Assembly (NCBI GenBank): GCA_902826305.1 | Contig: CADEEH010000045.1 | Coordinates: 1 to 35,065 of the forward strand | Source: an uncultured Burkholderiales bacterium | Lineage (GTDB): Bacteria; Pseudomonadota; Gammaproteobacteria; Burkholderiales; Burkholderiaceae_E | Direction of reading: 5' to 3' | DNA: 35,065 bases | Shown here: piece by piece, positions 17,014 to 25,362 of the stretch | Layout: each line of letters opens with the position of its first letter | Position numbering within the stretch: position 1 is the first letter of the stretch | Made by a program: the position numbers and the translations under genes | Notes under the pieces: generated by a model | Databases searched by the model: none | What the model saw: the letters and a program-made list of their open reading frames with translations, nothing else | Told to the model about the DNA's origin: nothing

Positions 17014-18261
17014 TCAGAACAGTTCGATCGCCGGCAGCACCTGCCCCGGCCCGTTGTCGCCGGTCACGTTCGCATGGGCGTCGCGCTGGCTTTCCATCAC
17101 GTAGCGGCTGGCCTGCGCGTCGAGGCGGCCGCGCAGGCTCTGCAATCCGGCGCCATCGTCCTCGTGCCGATCGATGTGGTCGGCGATCGCCTGCAGGTGT
17201 TCTTCGAGGTCCAGCAGCGCCGCCTGCACCCCCTCGATGCGCTGGCGCGTGACGTCCTGCACCTGCAGCTGGCCGAGTGCGTCGGCGATGCCCACGGCGA
17301 TGCCCACGTGGCCCTGCAGCACCGCGCTGATCACGTCGTCGATGCGGAGCCGATCGACCGATGTCGCGAAGCGCGGCTGCATTTCCGCGATGTCGACCAG
17401 GACCTGTCGCATGTTGCCGCTTCCGGTGCGCTGATCGGCCGCTTCGGTCGCCGCCGCCAGTTCACGGTCGATGCCGTGTGTGGCGCCCTTGATCTTGTCC
17501 GCGATGTCGACCGCGACCTCGGCGGTGCGATTGGACAACTGCCGGATCTCCGCGGCGACGACTGCGAAGCCGCGCCCGGCCTCGCCGGCACGCGCCGCCT
17601 CGATCGCGGCGTTGATGGCGAGGAAGTTGGTCTGGCGGGCGACGTTCGAGATCACGTCGACCAGGGGCTGCAGCTCCTTGATGCCCTGCAGCCGCTTGAC
17701 CCGTTCGAGATTGGCGACGACGTCCTCTTCCTGTTTCTCGACGAACAGCTGCAGGATCGAACCGAGCTGGGTGTCGGTCATGATCTTGTCCTTGACCACT
17801 TGGGCGAGTTCGCGACTGCTGGTCTCGGTCGAGGCGATCCGCTCGGCCTGTTCACTGCTGGTCCGATGGATGTGATCCATCCGGCGGATCACGCCCTGGA
17901 CGCCCTGTTCGCTGGTCTGCAGCGTTCCGTCCAGTTGCTGGCGCAGCACCTGCAGGTAGGTCCGCGACTCGCGCAGTTCACCGATCGCGGCCACGGTCCC
18001 GGGCCGGGTCTCCCGGCTGGCGAAGCGGGCGAGAAGGCCGGACGACATCAGCGCCACGCAGATCGCGGCACCATGGGTCACTCCCGCGGGCATCGGCCCG
18101 ACCAGCCACGGTGCGACCCAGGTCGCCACGAACCAGCCCGCGGCGCCGGCCACGAGGGCACGTGCCGCGCGTCGGATGCGACGGGCGGCGACCGGTCGGG
18201 CGGGTGAAGCGACGGACGAGGTCACGATGGTTGTGTCGGGTTGCTGCCGGAGTATCGGCAT
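17014..18261 (-). CDS. Short membrane chemoreceptor-like protein with CheZ-like motif
   Basis: A 415-residue protein with a basic N-terminus, two close membrane segments (about 34-53 and 60-80) and no periplasmic sensor domain or clear HAMP. A long coiled coil follows, with a chemoreceptor tip [20 protein letters not shown] and [18 protein letters not shown]. After the tip the helix is shorter than in classic receptors and contains [15 protein letters not shown]. Its Asp336 and Gln340 match in spacing the catalytic Asp and Gln of the CheZ phosphatase (QDLTGQ). The C-terminus has [10 protein letters not shown], recalled from other short receptors of this kind. Start overlaps the stop of the preceding receiver by one base (TGATG). 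It might be a cytoplasm-facing scaffold or sensor that also dephosphorylates a partner receiver; the phosphatase idea is inference. Confidence 0.85.
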   Translation of the reverse strand: MPILRQQPDTTIVTSSVASPARPVAARRIRRAARALVAGAAGWFVATWVAPWLVGPMPAGVTHGAAICVALMSSGLLARFASRETRPGTVAAIGELRESRTYLQVLRQQLDGTLQTSEQGVQGVIRRMDHIHRTSSEQAERIASTETSSRELAQVVKDKIMTDTQLGSILQLFVEKQEEDVVANLERVKRLQGIKELQPLVDVISNVARQTNFLAINAAIEAARAGEAGRGFAVVAAEIRQLSNRTAEVAVDIADKIKGATHGIDRELAAATEAADQRTGSGNMRQVLVDIAEMQPRFATSVDRLRIDDVISAVLQGHVGIAVGIADALGQLQVQDVTRQRIEGVQAALLDLEEHLQAIADHIDRHEDDGAGLQSLRGRLDAQASRYVMESQRDAHANVTGDNGPGQVLPAIELF

Positions 18262-18668
18262 CAGCCGGTCGAAGTTGAGTCCGGATCGGCATCGGCCGGC
18301 TGTTCACCGGCCAGCCGGGCGACCACCTCGAGCAGTTCCCACGGACTGAACGGCTTGACCAGATACGCGCGCACGCCGGTGGCCAGGCCGGCATCGACAT
18401 CACCGGAACCACCGAGCGCCGACAACATCACGGTCGGGATACGCGAGAGCTCCGCATCGGCCGCCATCGTCCGTGCGACCGACAGGCCGTCCATCCCCGG
18501 CATCATCACGTCGAGCAGGATCATTTCGGGTCGTTCGCTGCGCGCCAGGCGCAGACCCTCTTCGCCGTTGCCGGCCTCGAGCACGCGGTGGCCCTTGAAT
18601 TCCAGGGTCATCCGGATCAGTCGCCGGATGTCCGGCTGGTCTTCGATGGTCAGGACGGTGTGTGGCAT
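18261..18668 (-). CDS. Single-domain response regulator paired with the PAS kinase
   Basis: A 135-residue receiver with acidic pair Glu9-Asp10, phospho-acceptor Asp53 in [12 protein letters not shown], switch residue Ser in VMLSALGG, and Lys105 in [15 protein letters not shown] short Asp/Ser/Thr-rich tail follows the fold. Its start overlaps the 3' end of the histidine kinase gene by 19 bases and its stop overlaps the next gene by one, so it is certainly co-translated with them. The kinase immediately upstream is its most likely phosphodonor; there is no DNA-binding domain. Confidence 0.92.
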   Translation of the reverse strand: MPHTVLTIEDQPDIRRLIRMTLEFKGHRVLEAGNGEEGLRLARSERPEMILLDVMMPGMDGLSVARTMAADAELSRIPTVMLSALGGSGDVDAGLATGVRAYLVKPFSPWELLEVVARLAGEQPADADPDSTSTG

Positions 18669-20788
18669 CGCGGTTCCTTGGACAACGTGGAGTCATCCCG
18701 ATCGTTCTGGGGCTCGGCACTGCGGTTGCGCCACTGCCGCAGCGCCGACAGTGTGGGCCGGGCGGTCGGTGGCGATCCGGGGGAAGGTTCTGGCGTCGGC
18801 TCGACCTGCGGTGCGGCGGGTGGCAGCCAGATCCGGAAGAGTGCGCCGCCGTCCTCGGGCAGTTCGGCAACGATCCGGCCACCATGGGCGCCCATGATGC
18901 GGCGGCAGATCGCCAGTCCGAGACCGGTGCCGCCGGCGCCGTCGCGAGTCCGGGTGCTCTGCACGAAGGGCTCGAAGATCGTCTCGAGTTCATCGGCGGG
19001 GATGCCCGGGCCGCGGTCGCGCACCATCACCTCGATGCCATCGCGGCCGAGGTCGCGCCCGACGACCTCGACCACCGAGTCGGCGGGCGCATGGCGCAGC
19101 GCGTTCGCGAGCACGTTGCGGATGACCTGCTGGAAGCGGAACGGGTCGACGTCGCCGACGATCGCCGGTGGCAGCAGGCAGTCGAAGCGCACGCGGCTCT
19201 CGTTCGTCAGGGGCACGAGTTCGCGCGTGACCGCGGTCACCAGGTCGGCGAGCGGCATCCGCTTCAACGTCAGCGATCCGACGCTGCCATTGATCTTCGA
19301 GATGTCGAGCAGTCCGTTGACCAGGTGCAACATCCGCTGACCGGCGGCGTGGATGTCGTCGAACATCGGCTTGAAGCGCGGCATGTCGGCGGCGAAGTGG
19401 CGACCGAGGTCCGAGAAACCCATGATCACCTGCAGCGGCGTACGCAGTTCGTGACTGATGGTCGCGATGAACTCGGACTTGGCGCGGTTCGCCCGTTCGG
19501 CCGCTTCGCTCGCCTTGACCAGCTCGGTGATGTCGATGCGGAACCCGACCGTATGGCCGTCGGGCATCTTGCGGTCGATCACCCGCAGGATGCGACCGTC
19601 GCCGAGCTGCTGCACCACGGTGCGATTGCCGTCGCGATGCACGGCCATGCGCTGGGCGATCCACTCCTCGACGCGGCCGACCGCGGCCGCGTACTGGCCG
19701 CGTTCGGCGCCGTGGCGCAGGATGTCCTCGAACCGGACCCCGGGGACGATCAGTTCGCGCGACACCGAGTAGATCTCGCGGTACCGGTCGTTGCAGACCA
19801 CCAGCCGGTCATCCGGGTCGTAGAGCACGAACGCCTCGCCCACCGCCTCGAACGCGCCGCGCAGCAGCGCGACGTTGCGCGCCAGTTGAGCCTTCAGGTG
19901 CCGGCGGTCGGTGATGTCGAGCAGCGAACCGGTGACCCGCGGGTGTGCCGGATCGCGTGTCGTCGACACCTCGACCGTCACGTCCATCCAGCGCGGCTCG
20001 CCCTGCAGCGTGCTCACCTGGAGCTCGGCGCGCCGCGGTGTGCCGTCGCGTTCGCTGTCCTCGAGCAGCCGGCGCAACGTCTGCCGACCAGCGACGTCGA
20101 GTCGGCGCAGTCCCTCGCGCAGCCCGAAGTGTGCGTCGGCTTCGAAACCGAGCAGACGGGCCACCTGGCCGGTGTGGCGCAGTCGTGCCGGCGAACCCTC
20201 GACCGTCCAGCCGCCGACGCCCGCGATCCGCTCGACGCGATCGAGCAGCGCGGCACTGTCGTGCAGCGCCTGTGCCGACCGCCTGCGTTCGGTGACGTCC
20301 GATTCGATCGCGACGAATCCGGTGAGCACGCCGGCGGCATCGCGCAGCGGCTGGATCTGAAGCTGCAGCCAGTAGGGCTCCGGGCGTCGGCCGAGATTCT
20401 GCACCTCGCCGACGAACGGTTCGCCGGCGTCCAGCGCCCGGCGCATCGCCTCGACCGTCGCCGGGTCGGTGCCCGGATACTGCAGCAGCTCGGCGGGTGT
20501 GCGGCCGATCGCCTCGGCCGTGCTGTAGCCGGTGATCCGTTCGAACGCCTCGTTGACCCACGTGATCCGGCGTGTGACGTCGGTGACGATCACCGCTTCG
20601 ATCGCATGGCGGACCGCCTGCGCCAGCGGCAGCAGGTCGGCGCGCGCCCGTGCCGCCGCGCGTTCGGCCCGCCGTCGGCGACGGATCTGCCAGCCCAGCA
20701 ACATGGCCAGCATCACGCCGATGACCGTACCGACCGTGAGTGCGGCGATCAGCCCCCGGAGCAGGGTCGGGTCGATGAGCTGGGGCAT
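18650..20788 (-). CDS. Membrane-anchored multi-PAS sensor histidine kinase
   Basis: A 712-residue kinase. One N-terminal membrane helix (about 10-32) is followed by an RRRRR stop-transfer. Three PAS-like regions come next: about 55-170 (ending FVAIESDVTERRR), 175-297 (ending SLLDITDRR), and 305-425, a PAS_7-like domain with YDPDDRLVVCNDRYREIY. HisKA carries His446 in ATISHELRTPLQVIMG. The HATPase domain has IRNVLANALRHAP, DRGPGIP and GTGLGLAI. The tail is Pro/Ser-rich and overlaps the next receiver gene by 19 bases. Being inside a chemosensory operon is unusual: it offers a second, PAS-based input. The ligand is unknown; no haem- or flavin-binding signature is certain. Confidence 0.93.
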   Translation of the reverse strand: MPQLIDPTLLRGLIAALTVGTVIGVMLAMLLGWQIRRRRRAERAAARARADLLPLAQAVRHAIEAVIVTDVTRRITWVNEAFERITGYSTAEAIGRTPAELLQYPGTDPATVEAMRRALDAGEPFVGEVQNLGRRPEPYWLQLQIQPLRDAAGVLTGFVAIESDVTERRRSAQALHDSAALLDRVERIAGVGGWTVEGSPARLRHTGQVARLLGFEADAHFGLREGLRRLDVAGRQTLRRLLEDSERDGTPRRAELQVSTLQGEPRWMDVTVEVSTTRDPAHPRVTGSLLDITDRRHLKAQLARNVALLRGAFEAVGEAFVLYDPDDRLVVCNDRYREIYSVSRELIVPGVRFEDILRHGAERGQYAAAVGRVEEWIAQRMAVHRDGNRTVVQQLGDGRILRVIDRKMPDGHTVGFRIDITELVKASEAAERANRAKSEFIATISHELRTPLQVIMGFSDLGRHFAADMPRFKPMFDDIHAAGQRMLHLVNGLLDISKINGSVGSLTLKRMPLADLVTAVTRELVPLTNESRVRFDCLLPPAIVGDVDPFRFQQVIRNVLANALRHAPADSVVEVVGRDLGRDGIEVMVRDRGPGIPADELETIFEPFVQSTRTRDGAGGTGLGLAICRRIMGAHGGRIVAELPEDGGALFRIWLPPAAPQVEPTPEPSPGSPPTARPTLSALRQWRNRSAEPQNDRDDSTLSKEPRCHTPS

Positions 20789-20822
20789 GGTCGACGGACG
20801 CCGCGCGCGGGACGGCCGGGTG

Positions 20823-21053
20823 TCAGGTGGACGCGGCGAGGGTCTGCGCGAGCCAGCGTTCGGATGGCGCGGCGACGATCCGCGGTTTCAGCGCCAGCAG
20901 CACCTGCAGCACCGCCGAGTGCACCTGGTCACATCGGCCCAGGTGGACCGCCGGTTGCCGGCGCTCGCGAATCCAGTTCGACAGCGCCTCGGCCTCCTCG
21001 GCGCTGACGACACCCTCGAGTGCCGCGTGTTTCTTCAGGTAGCGGATCGGCAT
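20823..21053 (-). CDS. Small STAS-like protein next to cheA
   Basis: A 76-residue protein. Its start overlaps the cheA stop by one base (TGATG), so it is almost certainly translated with cheA. The central stretch VHLGRCDQVHSAVLQVLLAL then KPRIVAAPSERWLAQTL resembles the strand-helix-strand half of STAS domains (anti-sigma-factor antagonist fold), where a buried polar loop precedes a helix. No Ser/Thr in the normal phosphorylation position is obvious. It is likely a partner of CheA or of the following PAS kinase; this is inference from position. No named family is assigned with confidence. Confidence 0.8.
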   Translation of the reverse strand: MPIRYLKKHAALEGVVSAEEAEALSNWIRERRQPAVHLGRCDQVHSAVLQVLLALKPRIVAAPSERWLAQTLAAST

Positions 21054-23368
21054 CAGACGATCTCCTTCGGATTCAGGATCATCAGCACGCTGCCGTCGCC
21101 CATCAGCGCGGTGCCGGAGAACCCGGTCAGGCCGGCCAGCACGCCCTCGAGCGGCTTGAGGATGATGTCGCTGGTGCCGTGGAACTCGTCGACCAGCAGG
21201 CCGGTCGTCTCGGCGCCCATGCGCACCACCAGCACCGCGTGTTCACCGTCGGCGTTCAGCCGCGCGGCCGCGTCCAGCGACAGCAGGTCGGCCAGCGCAC
21301 GCAGCGGAACGATCCGTCCGCGCAGGACCACGGTGCGTGCCTGCTTGAAGCAGTGGATGTCCTCGGCCGGCACACGCACCGTCTCGACGATCATGTCCAT
21401 CGGCACACCGAAGCGCCGTCCGGCCGCCTCGATCATCATCACGTTGGTCACCGCCATCGACAGCGGCAGCGCGAGGCGGATCGTCGTGCCCTGGCCACGC
21501 ACCGACGACAGCTCGACCTGGCCGTTGACGCGCTCGATCGCCGAACGCACGACGTCCATGCCGACGCCGCGGCCCGACAGGTCGCTGATCGTCTCGGCGG
21601 TGGAGAAACCGGGCAGGAACACCAGCTGCACGGCCTCGTCCTCGCTCAGCGCACCGGCCCGATCGGCCGGGATCAGTCCGCGTTCGACCGCCTTGGCACG
21701 GACACGGTCGGTATCGATTCCGGCGCCGTCGTCGCTGATCTCCAGGCAGACCCGGTCGCCTTCCTGGCGTGCGCTCACCCGCAGCGTGCCCACCGGCGAC
21801 TTGCCCGCGGCGACACGCACCGCCGGCAGTTCGATCCCGTGATCGAGGCTGTTGCGCAGGATGTGGATCAGCGGGTCGGCGAGGCTCTCGATCACGTTCT
21901 TGTCGGCCTCGGTGCCTTCGCCCTCGATGACCAGCGCGACTTCCTTGCCGAGCTTCTTCGAGATGTCGCGCACCAGCCGCGAGAAGCGCTGGAAGATCGT
22001 GCCCACGGGCAGCATGCGCACCTGCATGATCGCGTGCTGCATGTCCTCGGCGATCCGGTTGATGACCGAATACTGTGTCTTGATCTCCCGCGACAGCTCG
22101 CGTTGGCCGAACACGGTCTCGGCACGGCTGGCCAGGTACGGCAGGGCGTTCTTGGCGACCACCATCTCGCCGATCAGGTCCATCAGCCGGTCGATCTTGT
22201 CCTGCGCGACCTTGACCACCTTCTGCGGCGCGCCGTTGTCGTCCGGCGACGGTGGGGCACCTCGACGCGGTTCGAGCGACACGACGGGTCCGGTCGAGGA
22301 GGCCGTCGGGACCGCGGCGGCGGGTTCGCCGGCCGTCGCGGCGGCGGCCGACGCGTGGCGCGCGGCCCAGTCGGCCAGCGCCGCCGCGCCCGGGGGCAAC
22401 GAGTCCAGTTCGGCCAGGGCTGCTGCCGTGGCCGGCCCGTCGCCCCGGCACGCGAGCAGGTGGGCGAATACCGCGCGGGTCGCGGCGACGGTACCGGCGG
22501 CGAGCCGGGGCCGGGCGAGCAGCCGGCACTGGTCACCCCAGATCGTGTCGATCCGGGTGCGCAGCATCGCCGTCGCGGCATCGACCGGTGTGTCGCCGGG
22601 GGTGCCCGCATCGGCGGCGAACGTGTGCAGTTCGACCTGCTCGGGAACGTAGCGGAAGTGTTCCTCCACGTACGCCGCCGGCGCGTCGCTGACGATCAGC
22701 AGCTCGAGGTTGCAGCGGTAGCAGTCGAAGGCCTCGGCCGGCGGCCACGGCGCCTGGGTGCCGACCTCGAGGTGGATCAGGCCGGGCGTCTGGCGGGCAA
22801 GGAGCCAGGGGTCCTCGCCTTTGAAGAAACATTCGGGCTCGGGCAGGTACCGGAGCGCGACACGACCGCCGGTGCGCAGGTCGGCCGGCAGCACCTCGGT
22901 CCACGACGGCGCGACGCCGGCGGTCGTCGCCGCCGGCGGGGCGGCGATCGTCTCGGCGGCGGTGCCGGTGCGCTCCTCGAGATGGGCACGAAGCGCGCGG
23001 GCGAGTTCGGTCGCGCGGCTGTCGGCACCTTCCGGCAGCCGGCCCTGCTCGGCGATCGCGTCGACCAGTTCGACCGTGTAGTCCATCGCCTCGAGCAGTG
23101 CGTCGGCGATCCGTTCGCCGTAGGCGAGACGGCCGTTGCGGACCCGGTCGAGCACGTCCTCGCCGGCGTGCACGACCCGCTCCAGCGGTTTGAAATCGAA
23201 CAGGCCGCAGTTGCCCTTGAGTGTGTGCACCGCGCGGAACAGGTCGTTCAGCAGCTCGCCGTCGGTCGGGGCGCGTTCGACCTCGAGCAGTCGCCGGCCG
23301 ATGCGCTCGAGGCATTCGCGCGACTCGACGACGAACTGGTCGAGCAGTTCGGACGATCGGAAGGTCAT
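21053..23368 (-). CDS. cheA: CheA, chemotaxis histidine kinase
   Basis: A 771-residue CheA. P1 Hpt domain has phospho-acceptor His48 in RAVHTLKGNCGLF. A middle section (about 150-340) is not a usual P2: it contains ALRYLPEPECFFKGEDP and EEHFRYVPEQVELH. P3 dimerisation has KIDRLMDLIGEMVVAKNAL. P4 ATPase has ILRNSLDHGIELP, DDGAGID and GRGVGMDVV. P5 CheW-like C-terminus has LRGRIVPLRALADLL and ends LNPKEIV. It overlaps the upstream cheY-like gene by four bases and the next small gene by one. It should bind the three-domain CheW protein and the double-tip receptor of this operon and phosphorylate one or more of the receivers. Confidence 0.96.
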   Translation of the reverse strand: MTFRSSELLDQFVVESRECLERIGRRLLEVERAPTDGELLNDLFRAVHTLKGNCGLFDFKPLERVVHAGEDVLDRVRNGRLAYGERIADALLEAMDYTVELVDAIAEQGRLPEGADSRATELARALRAHLEERTGTAAETIAAPPAATTAGVAPSWTEVLPADLRTGGRVALRYLPEPECFFKGEDPWLLARQTPGLIHLEVGTQAPWPPAEAFDCYRCNLELLIVSDAPAAYVEEHFRYVPEQVELHTFAADAGTPGDTPVDAATAMLRTRIDTIWGDQCRLLARPRLAAGTVAATRAVFAHLLACRGDGPATAAALAELDSLPPGAAALADWAARHASAAAATAGEPAAAVPTASSTGPVVSLEPRRGAPPSPDDNGAPQKVVKVAQDKIDRLMDLIGEMVVAKNALPYLASRAETVFGQRELSREIKTQYSVINRIAEDMQHAIMQVRMLPVGTIFQRFSRLVRDISKKLGKEVALVIEGEGTEADKNVIESLADPLIHILRNSLDHGIELPAVRVAAGKSPVGTLRVSARQEGDRVCLEISDDGAGIDTDRVRAKAVERGLIPADRAGALSEDEAVQLVFLPGFSTAETISDLSGRGVGMDVVRSAIERVNGQVELSSVRGQGTTIRLALPLSMAVTNVMMIEAAGRRFGVPMDMIVETVRVPAEDIHCFKQARTVVLRGRIVPLRALADLLSLDAAARLNADGEHAVLVVRMGAETTGLLVDEFHGTSDIILKPLEGVLAGLTGFSGTALMGDGSVLMILNPKEIV

Positions 23369-23799
23369 GGGCGCACTCCAGCGGCAAGCAGCGACGCGAC
23401 GCTGCGGCCGGCGACGCCGGCGTCACCCAGCAGCAGCGCCGCCGTCAGCACCAGTTCGGACGGCTTGGCCGGCTTGACAAGGTAGCAGTTGGCACCGGCA
23501 TCCTGGCCGGCGGTCGCGTCGTGGGCCTGGGACTCGGTCGAGACCATCAGCACCGGGGCCTGGCGGACCTGCGCCAGTCGGCGCAGCTCGCGGACGAACT
23601 TGTAGCCGTCCATCTTCGGCATGTTGATGTCGACCACCAAAAGGTCGAACGGTTCGTCGGCAGGCTGGTTCATCACCTTCTCCAGTGCCTCCATCCCGTT
23701 GACCGCCTCGTCGATGTGCCAACCGGCATCACCGAGCATCTTGCGGTGGTACATGCGCACGGTCGCGGCGTCGTCCACGACCAGGATCCGGGCCGTCAT
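23365..23799 (-). CDS. cheY: CheY-like response regulator upstream of cheA
   Basis: A 144-residue receiver: acidic pair Asp9-Asp10, phospho-acceptor Asp57 in LLVVDINMPKMDG, Ser88 switch in VLMVSTESQ, and Lys109 in CYLVKPAKPSEL. An extra 20-residue Ala/Gly-rich tail follows the fold. It overlaps cheR (four bases, 23796-23799) and cheA (four bases, 23365-23368), so the three are translationally coupled. It is the most likely direct target of the CheA encoded next to it. Confidence 0.94.
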   Translation of the reverse strand: MTARILVVDDAATVRMYHRKMLGDAGWHIDEAVNGMEALEKVMNQPADEPFDLLVVDINMPKMDGYKFVRELRRLAQVRQAPVLMVSTESQAHDATAGQDAGANCYLVKPAKPSELVLTAALLLGDAGVAGRSVASLLAAGVRP

Positions 23800-24662
23800 G
23801 ACGGGGCTCCCTGCAGGGGTTTCTGGTACACCATCGCGTCCGCGAAGCGACGCACCGAGAACAGGTTGCTGATCCGGCTCATCGACTCGGAATGTCCGAG
23901 GCAGACGAAGCCGCCCGGCGAGAGCGCATCGAACATCGCCTCGGCGGCGACCCGGCGCGACAAGTCGTCGAAGTAGATCAGCAGGTTGCGGCAGAAGATC
24001 AGGTCGATGTCGCGGAAGCGCCGCGTATCGTTCGGATCGGACAGGTTCGCGCGCGTGAAGTCGACCACCGCGACCAGGTCGCGCGACAGCGCGAAATCGC
24101 CGCTGGGCAGCAGCTTGAAGTAACGATCGAGGTAGGGCCGGGGCACCTGGGCGACCGAACGCGGCGAATAGATCGCGCGTTGCGCGGACTCGAGCACCAC
24201 GGTGTCGATGTCCGACGACAGGATCTCGACTTCGAACTCGTCGATCCGCGGCCAGCGTTCGAGCAGATACATCGCGATCGTGTAGGGCTCCTCGCCGGTC
24301 GAACTGGGCACCGACCAGATCCGGATCCGCTCGCCCGGCCGCTTCCTGCGCACGATCTCGGCCATCATGTCGTTGACCATGCAGTCGAAGTGGTACGTCT
24401 CGCGGAAGAAGTAGGTCTCGTTGACCGTCATCGCGTTGACGAGCTGCTGCAGCTCGTGGCCACCGGCCTCGAATCTGAGCGCGATGAACCAGCTGCGGAA
24501 ATCCTCGTGGCCGCTCGCCGTGATCCGGTCGACCAGCCGCTTGTCGACGAAGTAGCGTTTGTTGTCGTCGAAATGGATGCCGGTCTTGCGATAGAAGTAG
24601 TCGCGGAACTTCTGGAAGTCGGCGTCGGTGATCTCGATGCGCGGGGAGACGGCCGATTTCAT
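23796..24662 (-). CDS. cheR: CheR, chemoreceptor glutamate methyltransferase
   Basis: A 288-residue SAM-dependent methyltransferase that adapts chemoreceptors by methylating glutamates. The helical N-terminal domain ends in VNETYFFRE (about 80-88). The SAM site reads IRIWSVPSSTGEEPYTIAM, a variant of the usual GCSTGEEPYS. FCRNLLIYFDD and CLGHSESM are conserved at the back. The frame is open upstream to 24980, but that part runs antisense-like through the HEAT gene. ATG 24662 has GAGGAG upstream and gives the usual family start (ITDADFQKFRDYFYRKTGI). No beta-subdomain for pentapeptide tethering is obvious, consistent with receptors here lacking such a tail. Confidence 0.95.
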   Translation of the reverse strand: MKSAVSPRIEITDADFQKFRDYFYRKTGIHFDDNKRYFVDKRLVDRITASGHEDFRSWFIALRFEAGGHELQQLVNAMTVNETYFFRETYHFDCMVNDMMAEIVRRKRPGERIRIWSVPSSTGEEPYTIAMYLLERWPRIDEFEVEILSSDIDTVVLESAQRAIYSPRSVAQVPRPYLDRYFKLLPSGDFALSRDLVAVVDFTRANLSDPNDTRRFRDIDLIFCRNLLIYFDDLSRRVAAEAMFDALSPGGFVCLGHSESMSRISNLFSVRRFADAMVYQKPLQGAPS

Positions 24663-24708
24663 CGGGCGCTCCTCGCGGAGGTGTGCCGTGCTCGCACGCG
24701 GGTGGGCA

Positions 24709-25332
24709 TCACGGCGACTCGATGCGGCCGATGGCGACATCGGCGGCGAACGCGACGAACGGGTCGTCGCCGAAGCGGCGCGCCGCCGCGCCGAGCGCGG
24801 CCAGATGTTCGGTCGAGCCGACCTCGGCCAGCACTTCGATCGCCGCGCAGACCACGTTGACGGAGACCTCGTGCTCGAGCACGCCGAGCAGCCACCGCGG
24901 CACCCGCTCGTGACGCAGGTCACCGAGCAGGTTGACCGCGAAGATCCGCACGTCGGCATCCGCATCGGCCAGCAGCGCATCGATCCGCACGCCGGCGATC
25001 ACGGGCATCGAGGCCAGGGCCTCGATCGCGCCGTTGCGCAGTTCGGCATCCTCGCTGCGCAGCAGGGGCAGCAACGCGTCGGCGGCCGCGTCGTTGGCAT
25101 GCCGGGACAGGCTGGTGAACAGGGCTTCGCGCACGCTCGGGTCGGGCTCGGCGGCCAGCCGGCTGCCCAGCGCCGCCGCCGCCGCCGGGTGTGCGGCCAG
25201 GTCGCGTGCGGCCCACCGGCGCTGTTCGGTGTCGCCGGTCTTCAGTTGTGCGAGCAGTCCGTCCGGATCGCGGGCGTGTTCGCGTTCGACGACCTCGCGC
25301 AGCGGCTCGGCAGCGGTTCTTCGCAGTGCCAT
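24709..25332 (-). CDS. HEAT-repeat protein in the chemosensory operon
   Basis: A 207-residue, mostly helical protein made of about five HEAT-like repeats. Examples are QRRWAARDLAAHP, VREALFTSLSRHAND, ELRNGAIEALASMP, DVRIFAVNLLGDLRHE and VNVVCAAIEVLAEVGSTEHL. There is no signal peptide, membrane segment or catalytic motif. HEAT solenoids act as protein-binding scaffolds. Its place between cheB and cheR (gaps of 30 and 46 bases) suggests that it docks adaptation enzymes or array components; this is inference. HEAT proteins are not part of the standard chemotaxis set. Confidence 0.88.
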   Translation of the reverse strand: MALRRTAAEPLREVVEREHARDPDGLLAQLKTGDTEQRRWAARDLAAHPAAAAALGSRLAAEPDPSVREALFTSLSRHANDAAADALLPLLRSEDAELRNGAIEALASMPVIAGVRIDALLADADADVRIFAVNLLGDLRHERVPRWLLGVLEHEVSVNVVCAAIEVLAEVGSTEHLAALGAAARRFGDDPFVAFAADVAIGRIESP

Positions 25333-25362
25333 GGCGGATTCTTCCGGTTCGTTGTTCGTGGT

